Source of the DNA: DAIOFH01 sp036745875
Lineage (GTDB): Bacteria > Planctomycetota > SZUA-567
DNA length: 10,838 bases
Direction: 5' to 3'
Assembly (NCBI GenBank): GCA_036745875.1
Contig: DAIOFH010000131.1
Coordinates: forward strand, 1-10,838
The notes under the pieces were generated by a model that had not been told where the DNA came from, ran no database searches, and saw nothing but the letters and a program-made list of their open reading frames with translations. Every line of letters begins with the position of its first letter. The stretch's first letter is position 1. This document shows positions 1 through 6,550 of this stretch, one piece after another. Made by a program: the position numbers and the translations under genes.

Positions 1-479
1 ACACTCTCGATGTTATCATCGCCGATTTTATGGACGAGAGGGATTCCCCGCTTCCATCCCTGGGAATCGGCCTTTCCCTTGCCGCCGCCATACACGCGGA
101 AACGGACCCGGCCAGCGACTTCCCCAACGCCCGGCTCTACGCCGCATACGCGGGACTGGAGCCGTCCACCTTCAACTCCGGGCAAATGGTGGGAACAAGA
201 ACCCACATCAGCAAGCGCGGCCCTCCGCATCTGCGACGAGCTCTCTATCTGAGCGCCTTCACCGTCTATCGAAAGCACGACTACTTCGCCCGAATCTACA
301 AGCGCTCCAGGAAAAAGGGGCACAAGCATCAGGAAGCCCTCATCGTCGTCGCCAGGCATTTGGCTATGGTGATCTGGCGAATGCTCGTGGACAACAGGAA
401 ATTCACGAAAATGCCGCCACGAAAAAAATGAAAAACAACAAACATTTCAAAACGGCGTCTCACCTTTTACTTGACTCTT
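1..479 (+). mobile_element. IS110-family insertion sequence, right-hand part
   Basis: The left edge holds the 3' part of an IS110-family element: the end of its transposase gene plus about 48 bases of non-coding right end. The right boundary is inferred from the topoisomerase gene on the other strand, whose recognisable protein sequence stops at a K-T-D-Y-E segment and then turns into unrelated residues, placing the junction near 475-480. No terminal inverted repeat or target duplication is visible, which fits the IS110 family, but the left end is outside the window so this cannot be tested. The exact boundary is uncertain by several bases. Confidence 0.72.
3..431 (+). CDS. IS110-family transposase, C-terminal part (5' truncated by window edge)
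   Basis: This is the C-terminal part of an IS110/IS116/IS902-type transposase (Transposase_20 region), a DEDD-type recombinase that in this family is guided by a bridge RNA. The frame is open to the window edge, so the ATG at 30 is internal and the start lies outside. Family hallmarks are visible: the LPSLGIGLSLAAAIHAET stretch (helix-hairpin-helix-like), the AAYAGLEPSTFNSGQ segment with the conserved serine region, then HISKRGPPHLRRALY and the closing helix around HQEALIVVARHLAMVIW. It ends in a basic tail and TGA at 429-431. The N-terminal DEDD catalytic domain is not visible. The reading runs against the topoisomerase gene, which this element has interrupted. Identity is secure from family motifs; activity cannot be judged. 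Confidence 0.88.
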   Translation, partial: TLDVIIADFMDERDSPLPSLGIGLSLAAAIHAETDPASDFPNARLYAAYAGLEPSTFNSGQMVGTRTHISKRGPPHLRRALYLSAFTVYRKHDYFARIYKRSRKKGHKHQEALIVVARHLAMVIWRMLVDNRKFTKMPPRKK

Positions 480-1308
480 CATAGTCGGTCTTTTTGGCGT
501 CGTAGGAGACCACTTTCGCCGTTTTTCCGGAAAGCCCGTCGGCGATGGCCTGGGCGTGCGCGTGGTGCGTCAGCCGCCCGGCGGCGTCCTGCGGGTCTTC
601 CGGACGGTTCTGGTAGGCGCCGGTGAAGCAGGCGTCCCCGTGCCGGAACGCCGCCTTGACGACGTAATAGGCGACCTTCTCGTGGCCGGCGTTCTCGCGG
701 TCGCGGCGGACGACGAGGCCAAGGATGGGGGTCTGGACGCGGCCGACGCTGATAAGGCCGGAATAGCCTTCGCTTCTGGCGGCGAGGGTGTAGAGGCGGG
801 TCATGTTGTAGCCGTAGAGCTTGTCGGCTATTTGTCTCGCCTCGGCGGCGGCGGACATTCCGCTGAATTCGGCGTTGTCCCGGAGGTTGTCCAGCGCCTT
901 TTTGACGACAGCGGTGGTGTTGTCGTTGATGAGGACGCGCTTGACCGGGCCGTTGTAGTCGGCGAATTTGAGCACCTCGTCGACGAGAAGCTGGCCTTCG
1001 GGATCCGGGTCGCCGGCATGCACCACCATGTCGGCCTCGCGCAGGAGTCCGACGATGACGCCGAACTGCTCCCTGGATTCCGGGAGTGGCTTCTTTTTCC
1101 ACGGGAAGAAGAAGATGGGCAGATCCTCCCTCCGCCAGTGCTTGAGGGAGGGGTCGAAGTCCTCGGGATCGTAAAGTTCGAGCATGTGCCCGTAGCACCA
1201 TGTGACGCGGTCGTTGCCGCACTCATAGTACCCCCGGGCCTTGGAACCGCCGCCGAGGGCGTCGACTATCGCCCTGGCCAGTTCCGGTTTTTCCGCTATG
1301 AAAAGCAT
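460..1308 (-). pseudogene. topB: DNA topoisomerase III (TopB-like), truncated by the IS110 element
   Basis: This is the N-terminal 282 residues of a type IA topoisomerase III, an enzyme that passes single strands and resolves replication or transfer intermediates. The TOPRIM domain opens with MLFIAEKPELARAI (Glu6) and continues to the acidic triad in AGDPDPEGQLLVDE (about 98-111), where the usual DPDREG arginine is proline. The SVGRVQTP motif is at 187-194. TopB is normally about 650 residues with the catalytic tyrosine near 328; here the protein ends at 282 with residues apparently encoded by the IS end. The strand-cutting tyrosine is therefore missing and the product cannot relax DNA. I chose the ATG at 1306-1308, preceded by AAAGGA, because family similarity begins there; the frame stays open upstream by chance to about 2343. 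It belongs to the same transcription direction as traF but is separated from it by the toxin-antitoxin cassette. Confidence 0.88.
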
Positions 1309-1330
1309 GTGTTTCCGTTTCCTTTCGTGA

Positions 1331-1349
1331 CGGCATGGCGCACATGCCG
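1331..1349. repeat. Inverted repeat upstream of topB
   Basis: A perfect 7-base inverted repeat, CGGCATG / CATGCCG, with a 5-base spacer lies 23-41 bases before the topB start codon in the divergent topB/antitoxin intergenic region. It could be an operator or a leader hairpin. The repeat is short enough to be chance, and no regulator is known for it. Confidence 0.3.
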
Positions 1350-1404
1350 CCGGGTTGGTTGAAGTGGTATCCTTTTTTGCCGCAGTGGGTTGGCGTGACA
1401 GGGC

Positions 1405-1433
1405 TTGCGATTGCGGGAAGGATGGGTTATAAT
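1405..1433 (+). promoter_or_regulatory. Sigma70-type promoter of the toxin-antitoxin cassette
   Basis: A TTGCGA box at 1405-1410 is followed, after exactly 17 bases, by a perfect TATAAT at 1428-1433. Transcription would begin near 1440, about 45 bases before the antitoxin ATG. This explains how the pair is expressed against the direction of the surrounding transfer operon. Antitoxins of this class commonly repress their own promoter, but I see no clear operator palindrome overlapping it. Confidence 0.65.
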
Positions 1434-1472
1434 GACAGTATCGAATGCCAACGGCGGTCGATATAAACACGG

Positions 1473-1479
1473 AAAGGGG
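1473..1479 (+). promoter_or_regulatory. Ribosome binding site deciding the antitoxin start
   Basis: AAAGGGG sits 6 bases before the ATG at 1486. The frame is open further upstream, with an ATG at 1432 inside the -10 box, but only the 1486 start has a good ribosome binding site and lies downstream of the predicted transcription start. Confidence 0.6.
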
Positions 1480-1485
1480 TGCTGT

Positions 1486-1713
1486 ATGATTGTCACGTTG
1501 AACGAGCTGAAAACCGATCTTGAACGCTACCTGGAGTTGGTCGGCGAGGAGGAGATTGTCATCACCATGGATGGCAGGCAGATAGCCAGCATTATGCCTC
1601 CGCCGGATGAGCGGGAGGCGATGCTTCGCTCGCTCCGAGGCATACTGCCTTCCACCGCCACGCTTGAGGAAGCCCATGAGGAGCGAATCGCCAAATATGA
1701 AACTCATCTTTGA
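1486..1713 (+). CDS. Type II antitoxin, Phd/YefM-like
   Basis: This 75-residue protein looks like a Phd/YefM-type antitoxin: a small N-terminal DNA-binding fold followed by a short C-terminal arm that would wrap and silence the toxin. The N-terminal part (MIVTLNELKTDLERYLELV, then EEIVITMDGRQIASIMPP, residues 1-39) follows the Phd pattern of a helix followed by a beta hairpin built around 'DGRxIAxI'. The tail (residues 41-75) is rich in Glu and Arg, as expected for a flexible neutralising segment. The gene overlaps the PIN toxin by 17 bases, the classical antitoxin-first arrangement that couples translation. A strong promoter and an AAAGGGG ribosome binding site precede it. It is on the opposite strand to the transfer genes, suggesting a separately acquired cassette. 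The family assignment rests on pattern and context. Confidence 0.8.
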   Translation: MIVTLNELKTDLERYLELVGEEEIVITMDGRQIASIMPPPDEREAMLRSLRGILPSTATLEEAHEERIAKYETHL

Positions 1714-2116
1714 TACGAACGTGGTTATGGATGTTCTCGCCGAGCGCGTACCTTTCGCCGACGCTTCCACCGAAGCGATGGGGCTTGCCATTCGAAAGCG
1801 CTTGCGCGTTGCCATTACAGCCAACACCGTCACGGACCTGTATTTCCTGCTTCGGAAACACTTCCGGGATCGCGACAAGACCAAATCCGCGTTGGAAACG
1901 CTTGTGAAGTCTGTATTGGTTTTGGACACCACTCGGGAACATTGCCTCCTGGCTTTCCAGTCGCCGGTGAGAGACTTTGAGGACGCCGTTTTGGTGGAGG
2001 CCGCGCGGAGTTGGCAGGCTGACTTCATCGTGACCCGAAACGGCGACGACTTCACCGCTTCCAGGCTGGACGTGATTACTCCAGCGGATCTTCTCGAACG
2101 GTTTCTTGGCAACTGA
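1697..2116 (+). CDS. PIN-domain toxin (VapC-like ribonuclease)
   Basis: A 139-residue PIN-domain protein, of the PIN_3 type by its motifs, the toxin partner of the preceding antitoxin. PIN toxins cut RNA with a magnesium-binding acidic cluster. Visible candidates for that cluster are Asp6 in MKLIFDTNVVMDVL, Asp96 in RDFEDAVLVEAA, and Asp118 in the FIVTRNGDDF motif (110-119), which is typical of PIN_3 proteins. The acidic set looks complete, so the toxin is probably functional. I chose the ATG at 1697 because the DTN motif must lie at the very N-terminus; the frame extends upstream within the antitoxin but has no sensible start there. The stop lies 27 bases from the convergent traF stop, with no obvious terminator between them. 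The target RNA cannot be inferred. Confidence 0.87.
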   Translation: MKLIFDTNVVMDVLAERVPFADASTEAMGLAIRKRLRVAITANTVTDLYFLLRKHFRDRDKTKSALETLVKSVLVLDTTREHCLLAFQSPVRDFEDAVLVEAARSWQADFIVTRNGDDFTASRLDVITPADLLERFLGN

Positions 2117-2143
2117 ATCAACAACACCCCTCTCCTCATACAA

Positions 2144-2710
2144 TCACCACGTCCATACCGGTACCACCACCTCCACGATCTGATGGCGTTCCTGAACGCC
2201 GAAGTAACGGCCGTCGAACGATCTCGGCAGACGGTCGGAGGCCAGAAACACCTCGTTTTCCCCGAGCCGGTAATCTGTGAAGCGCAGTCGTGGCAAGGGA
2301 TCGCCGACGTTGTCGGCGTCGAGGGGCTTGGTGTTGGGAACAAGGGAGCCGTTGATCACGACACCGTCGTCGGTGACGGAGACCGTGTCGCCGGCGATGC
2401 CCATGAGCCGCTTCAGCAAAAGACCGTATCCCTCGCCGCCGGCGGTGTTGTAGACGCCGGGGAGGATATAGCCGCGGCGCCTGGCTTCGCGCATTTCAGC
2501 CGTGTCCCGGGGCCAGAAGGCGACGGTGTCGCCTCGCTCCGGGGGCTTGTCGATCACCCAATACACCCCTCGCGGCAGGCTGTTGGTCCTGTTGATTCTG
2601 GCGCCCGACAGGTATGCCGCCCACACGGCGAGAAACAGGCCGATTGCCGCCAGCGCGAACGCCTTGCAGAGCCTGGCTACCAGGTTTTTGCGACGGGTGG
2701 CGGCGCTCAT
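2144..2710 (-). CDS. traF: TraF-like conjugal transfer signal peptidase (S26 family)
   Basis: TraF is a membrane serine peptidase that, in RP4, matures and cyclises the conjugative pilin TrbC. This 188-residue protein has one N-terminal membrane segment (about 16-35, FALAAIGLFLAVWAAYL), the nucleophile serine in RTNSLPRGVYW (Ser44), the general-base lysine in LLLKRLMGIAGDTV (Lys100), and the C-terminal SFDGRYFG box (164-171), where the family usually has SFDSRYFG. Length fits the family. The start ATG overlaps the TGA of the upstream methyltransferase (ATGA at 2707-2710), so translation is probably coupled. The frame is open far upstream inside the methyltransferase, but the start used here gives the expected N-terminus. 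All catalytic residues are present. Confidence 0.92.
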   Translation of the reverse strand: MSAATRRKNLVARLCKAFALAAIGLFLAVWAAYLSGARINRTNSLPRGVYWVIDKPPERGDTVAFWPRDTAEMREARRRGYILPGVYNTAGGEGYGLLLKRLMGIAGDTVSVTDDGVVINGSLVPNTKPLDADNVGDPLPRLRFTDYRLGENEVFLASDRLPRSFDGRYFGVQERHQIVEVVVPVWTW

Positions 2711-3561
2711 GCGCGAACCCTTGCCTGCCGCCGGCGGGGCGTAGCGGCACGGTTGGGACCGGGGATCTTCCTCTCGCGTTCCCGTCTCTGCTTGGCGGTG
2801 ACGCGAAGGGGACGAACCTTCGTCTGTTTGACCGGTTCCCCGTCCATTTCGGCGATCCGCTGTTCGGCGACGCCATGCCAGTGGGGATCGAGTTCGCAGG
2901 CGATGTAACGCATGCCGAGGGACTTGGCGGCCACGCAGGTGGTTCCCGCTCCGGCGAAGGGATCGCAGACGACATCGCCCTTCTTGCCGTGGAGGGCGAG
3001 GAAGTGCTTGACCAGCTCCACCGGCTTGGGTGTGGGATGGCCTTCCTTTCTCGGGGGAACGCGGGAGATGTCGACGACGTTTGCCGTGCGCTTGTCGCAG
3101 AATTCGGCTTCCCATTTCATCTTTCCGCGCCTGGGATGGGCGATCATGACGAATTCGTAGTTGCGCCGGTAGCGCCAGCCGAGTCCGAGGCCGCCCTTGT
3201 TCCAGATGACCGCGTGGTCGAACTGCATTTCGTCGTCGAGCCACATGGCCATCTTGGCGAAGCCGACGTTCTTCCCGCCGCCGCCGCCGCAACAGCAGCA
3301 AAGCGCGGAGGTGGGTTTGAGAATGCGCTTGCCCTCGGCGATGAGACCCTTGATCAGCGGCTCCCAGCTTTCCGGGTCGTCGTTGAGAATGGTCTTGGGC
3401 GTCGATTTTCTCTTGCCCATGGTCTTGAGAGAGGCGTTCAGATCGCCCTTATTTTGATTGTTTCCGTACGGCGGGTCGGTCCAGATGATGTCGACGGACT
3501 GATCGGGGACGGTTTTCAGCCACTGCAGACAGTCGCCGAGGTGTATGTAGTCCAATTTCAT
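2707..3561 (-). CDS. DNA adenine/cytosine-N4 methyltransferase, beta class, solitary
   Basis: A 284-residue amino-methyltransferase (N6_N4_Mtase type). The catalytic motif IV TDPPY (28-32) comes before the AdoMet-binding motif I DPFAGAGTT (200-208), the beta-class order seen in CcrM-like enzymes; HPTPKP (175-180) is the usual element just before it. It would methylate exocyclic amino groups of adenine, or less likely cytosine, in an unknown target. No restriction endonuclease is in the window, so it may mark element DNA for protection or regulation. A run of four Cys then five Gly (88-96) is unusual and encoded by triplet repeats. The C-terminal 40 residues are very basic. The start follows AAAGGA by 10 bases; traG ends 17 bases upstream and traF overlaps the stop by 4, so it sits inside the transfer operon. 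Confidence 0.9.
   Translation of the reverse strand: MKLDYIHLGDCLQWLKTVPDQSVDIIWTDPPYGNNQNKGDLNASLKTMGKRKSTPKTILNDDPESWEPLIKGLIAEGKRILKPTSALCCCCGGGGGKNVGFAKMAMWLDDEMQFDHAVIWNKGGLGLGWRYRRNYEFVMIAHPRRGKMKWEAEFCDKRTANVVDISRVPPRKEGHPTPKPVELVKHFLALHGKKGDVVCDPFAGAGTTCVAAKSLGMRYIACELDPHWHGVAEQRIAEMDGEPVKQTKVRPLRVTAKQRRERERKIPGPNRAATPRRRQARVRA
3275..3303. repeat. Triplet repeat inside the methyltransferase gene
   Basis: Five CCG triplets in tandem (3275-3289) are followed by an imperfect CAG/CAA run to 3303. On the coding strand these encode the Cys4-Gly5 stretch. Changes in copy number by slippage would add or remove residues without shifting the frame. Confidence 0.7.
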
Positions 3562-3578
3562 GTTGTATGAATCCTTTG

Positions 3579-5606
3579 CTAGTTTTGTGTGGTCGGTTCC
3601 GGCGGCTCGGGCCGCTCGGGAACGAGAATGCTTTCTCCGGCCTTGTGCCGCGCGATCATGCGGGCGATAGCGTCCGCGGACGGTTCTCCCGACGCCGCGT
3701 TCGCCGATTCCGGCTTCGCCGGCGTCGGGTCCGGCGGCGCGGGCTTGTGCGGCGGCAGCTTGACCTTTGTCCTCGCGGTCAGCTCGATGCCGATGCGGTC
3801 GGTGTCCGCCGGGGCGGGAATTTTCGCCCTGGCGAGGAAGATCTCGTCCTTGAAATAGAGGGGTTGCCGTCCGCGTATGGGCGGCGCGCCGGCGACGCGG
3901 ATGATCATCTCGCCCGGTTCGACGATGTCGCCGACGGCGTTCTTTCTCGGCCCCGGCAGCGCCATGACCTCGTCCGGGGTGAGGAGCGGCCGTTTGTCGG
4001 TTTTGATGGATTCGGAGACCTGGTCGTGGAACATGCCGGCCCGTTTTCCGGAGACCGAGTATTGCCGCTCGACGATGGTGGCTTCGCCCAGGATCTGGCT
4101 GACGTACCGGGCGGTTTCGAAGCGGTTGGGCGGAAACATCACCTGGATGTGGCAGTTGGAGAGGATCGAATTCTTGTCACCGTACACCGCGTCGAACTGA
4201 ACGGTGTCCTGCGAGATGATGTAACACTTGATGCCGTAGCCGGCCACGAACGCCAGCCCGTCCGCGATGGGCTGGAGCCGCCCGAAGGAGGGGAACTCGT
4301 CCAGCATCATCAGCAGGCGATGCTTGTGCGCCATCACCGTGCGGCCGTCCTCGTAGTCGACCTTGGCCGCGAGCTTCTTGATCATCATGTTGATGAGGAG
4401 GCGCAGCAGCGGGCAGAGCCTGTCCTTGTTGTCCGGCGTGGTGATGAGGTACAGGGAGACCGGCTTTTCCCGGTTCATGACGTCGAGGATGCGGAAATCC
4501 GATCTTTCCGTGTTCCGCGCCGTCACCGGGTCCTTGTAGATCCCGAGGACGCTGTCCATCGTCGATATGACCGATCCGCGCTCGTTTTCGGGCTTGGCGA
4601 GCATGGCCTTGCCCATTGAGGCGACCAGGCGGTGCTGCGTCGCGTTGGCGTAGTGCCGGTATTCCGCCATCTCGCGGAACTTGTCCTCCTGTTTCGCCGC
4701 CGGGTTGTCGGGATCGTTCAGGTAGAAGGCTATGGCCTGCATGTTGGCGGGGGTGCCCTGGCGTTCCCGCTTGTAGAGGACATGGGTGATGATGGCCTCC
4801 AGAAGGTTGGCGGCCGACTGCACCCAGAAGTCCTTCAATCCTTCGCCCTTGGGGTCGATGATGGTTTCCGTGAGGTTGCGGATGTCGCCGGTTTCGTCGG
4901 GCGTGCCGAGGCGCACTTCGTCCAGCGGGTTCCACCTGGCGCAGCCGGTGGCGGCGCCGGGTTCGAAACGCAGGACGACGTTTTTGGCGTGGCGTTTCCG
5001 CCAGCCCGCCGTCAGCTGCCACAACTCGCCCTTGAGATCGGAAACGACGGTGCTATGCTTCCAACTCAAAAGGGTGGGAAGAACGAGGCCGACGCCCTTG
5101 CCGGAGCGGGTGGGGGCGAAGCAGAGAACGTGCGCGGGTCCGTTGTCGCGCAGGTAATGGATCTTGCCTTTTTTGTCCTTGTAGGCGCCGACGTAGACGC
5201 CGTCGCCGCCGTCGAGGAGGCCGGTGGCCTTTACTTCCTTCGGCGTCGCCCAATGGGCGGTGCCGTGCAGCTTGCTGTTCCCCCTGGCTGATTGGGTCGC
5301 GATCCTGCCGCCGATGTACCAGGCCAGGAGCATGAGGGCGGATACCGCCATGCCGTAGGAAAGCGAGATCCTGACCTCGACCGGATAATCGTTCGCCCAT
5401 CGCAGCGCCCATACGGGAAACATGCCGGGAAAGTAGACGTGGCCGTAGTGCTCGCCGAGGGCGGGATGGTAGCCGAATTGATGCGCGAATTTCTGTGTCG
5501 CAGCCGCGAGACCGAGGGTCAACGCCGCCAGCGCGTACCCGGCTTTAAGCCATGGATGGCTTTTTTCCTCGGATTCGTATCCGACGGTGGAGAATTCCTC
5601 TGCCAT
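3579..5606 (-). CDS. traG: Type IV coupling protein, VirD4/TraG family
   Basis: This 675-residue protein is the inner-membrane ATPase that brings the relaxase-DNA complex to the mating-pair channel. Two N-terminal membrane segments are visible (about 22-40 and 80-99), separated by a periplasmic loop, as in TraG/VirD4. The Walker A motif is FAPTRSGKG (163-171), the Walker B is LLMMLDEFPSFG (431-442), and an IISQ sensor-like motif follows at 464-467. The C-terminal 80 residues are proline-rich and probably disordered. Length is close to RP4 TraG (about 635). The start at 5606 gives the expected cytoplasmic N-terminus; the nearest purine-rich site (GGAGAG) is 13 bases away, so initiation may be weak. 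The relaxase gene ends 176 bases upstream and the methyltransferase follows by 17 bases. The gene looks intact. Confidence 0.95.
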   Translation of the reverse strand: MAEEFSTVGYESEEKSHPWLKAGYALAALTLGLAAATQKFAHQFGYHPALGEHYGHVYFPGMFPVWALRWANDYPVEVRISLSYGMAVSALMLLAWYIGGRIATQSARGNSKLHGTAHWATPKEVKATGLLDGGDGVYVGAYKDKKGKIHYLRDNGPAHVLCFAPTRSGKGVGLVLPTLLSWKHSTVVSDLKGELWQLTAGWRKRHAKNVVLRFEPGAATGCARWNPLDEVRLGTPDETGDIRNLTETIIDPKGEGLKDFWVQSAANLLEAIITHVLYKRERQGTPANMQAIAFYLNDPDNPAAKQEDKFREMAEYRHYANATQHRLVASMGKAMLAKPENERGSVISTMDSVLGIYKDPVTARNTERSDFRILDVMNREKPVSLYLITTPDNKDRLCPLLRLLINMMIKKLAAKVDYEDGRTVMAHKHRLLMMLDEFPSFGRLQPIADGLAFVAGYGIKCYIISQDTVQFDAVYGDKNSILSNCHIQVMFPPNRFETARYVSQILGEATIVERQYSVSGKRAGMFHDQVSESIKTDKRPLLTPDEVMALPGPRKNAVGDIVEPGEMIIRVAGAPPIRGRQPLYFKDEIFLARAKIPAPADTDRIGIELTARTKVKLPPHKPAPPDPTPAKPESANAASGEPSADAIARMIARHKAGESILVPERPEPPEPTTQN

Positions 5607-5704
5607 TCCGTTTCATTTTCTCTCCAATGCTGTGTGGTTGGGTCGTAGGGTACCGCACGTCCGGGCGTCGCCGGGACGTTTGTGTCGATGATGTCGTTTT
5701 CGCC

Positions 5705-5728
5705 GCGGCCGGTTCCGTTTCCGGCCGC
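5705..5728. repeat. GC-rich hairpin between relaxase and coupling-protein genes
   Basis: A perfect 8-base inverted repeat, GCGGCCGG / CCGGCCGC, with an 8-base loop lies in the 176-base gap between the relaxase stop (5783) and the traG start (5606). There is no T-run on either side, so it is not a typical terminator. It may be an mRNA processing or stability element, or chance in GC-rich DNA. Confidence 0.4.
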
Positions 5729-5782
5729 TTGCCCGTTCAGGGCCGGCGGGGGCAAATGAAAGGACGTCGGGGATTCCGACCG

Positions 5783-6550
5783 TTATCGTTCCTGTCCGTG
5801 TTTGCCGTGGTCCTGGTGCTTGCCGTCCCGTTGTTCCGGGGACGGCATCTCATGTTTCTTCGCGCCCGGGGCGCCGTTGCCGCGTCCGTTTTGCGGCTGT
5901 TGACGGCCTCCGCCTTCGCTCTCCTTCCGTTCCCGGTACTGGCTGCGGAACAGTTCGTTCCGCTTCCGTTCCAGCACGGGATCGGCGAACTTGACATAAA
6001 CCTTTCCTTCCACCGCGGCCCTGACCATCCGCTCCTTGAAGGCGTAGTCGCCTTCGACGAAGATGAGGTTGCCGAAGCGTCTCTGGGCCAGCTTGAGGGC
6101 CATGATGTCGGTTTCCCGGGTGGCTCCGTTGCCGATGGTGAAACGCTCGCTGTCGTCCCGGACGGCGTCGGCGCCGAGGTCGTATATGACGGTGCCGTGT
6201 TTGGTCACTCCCTCGACCTTCTCGCCGGGTATGATTCCCGGCGCGGCCGGTTTTTCGCCGCGCAGGGTGTTCTGGTGCTTCGCGGCCAGCGAGAACGCCC
6301 TTTTTCTGAGCGCCTCGATTGCCTCCGCCCGTCCCGCTTTTCCCTGTTCCTGAAGCCACTGGACCCAGGTTTGGGTCGGGTATTGTTCATACACCTCCTG
6401 CCGGACGCGTTTCGCCTCGGCCCGCATGGCCTCCATTTGCGCCTTGAACTTCTTGTTGATGGCGGCGTAGAGCTGGCGTTTGGCGAATCGCCCCATGCGT
6501 GTCGCCCGCGCCCGCGCCTTGTCCGCCTTGTTCTCGGCCAGAATGAGATT
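5783..6550 (-). CDS. traI: TraI relaxase, C-terminal part in the shifted frame
   Basis: This is the continuation of the relaxase gene in the -1 frame. It begins at the A10 run and reads NLILAENKADKARARATR before the first ATG at 6496, which would give a stand-alone 237-residue product. The piece is charged and probably helical at first (to about residue 85 from the ATG), then has a compact region around GIIPGEKVEGVTKHGTVIYD and NGATRETDIMALKLAQRRFG, and ends in a hydrophilic Gly/Gln/His-rich tail with a TAA stop at 5783. Joined to the upstream frame by one repeated base it makes a 565-residue protein, a plausible length for an IncP-type TraI (RP4: 732). The region from 6205 to 6550 is also open in the upstream frame, but that translation is Arg/Ser/Pro-rich and looks non-coding. 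Whether this part is made alone, fused, or not at all cannot be decided here. Confidence 0.75.
   Translation of the reverse strand, partial: NLILAENKADKARARATRMGRFAKRQLYAAINKKFKAQMEAMRAEAKRVRQEVYEQYPTQTWVQWLQEQGKAGRAEAIEALRKRAFSLAAKHQNTLRGEKPAAPGIIPGEKVEGVTKHGTVIYDLGADAVRDDSERFTIGNGATRETDIMALKLAQRRFGNLIFVEGDYAFKERMVRAAVEGKVYVKFADPVLERKRNELFRSQYRERKESEGGGRQQPQNGRGNGAPGAKKHEMPSPEQRDGKHQDHGKHGQER

Noticed and set aside
1405..1485. Longer antitoxin starting at TTG 1405 or ATG 1432
   Set aside because: These starts fall within the predicted promoter; the ATG at 1486 has the only good ribosome binding site.
1309..2343. Minus-strand frame upstream of the topB start, which stays open for about 345 codons
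   Set aside because: It lies antisense to the toxin-antitoxin genes and inside traF, has no family likeness and no sensible start; topB similarity begins exactly at 1308.
2614..3570. Plus-strand open frame of 318 codons opposite the methyltransferase
   Set aside because: Antisense shadow of a gene with clear catalytic motifs.
3567..4619. Plus-strand open frame of 350 codons opposite the coupling protein
   Set aside because: Antisense to a gene with clear Walker motifs; the translation is Arg/Val/Asp-rich with no recognisable motif.
5300..5312. ATCCTGC match to the IncP nick core
   Set aside because: It lies inside the coupling-protein coding sequence with no inverted repeat nearby; short matches of this kind also occur in other genes here.
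5519..5755. Possible small minus-strand gene (78 codons, TTG start) between relaxase and coupling protein
   Set aside because: It needs a TTG start without a clear ribosome binding site and overlaps traG by almost 90 bases. It could be a TraH-like small protein, but nothing in it supports this.
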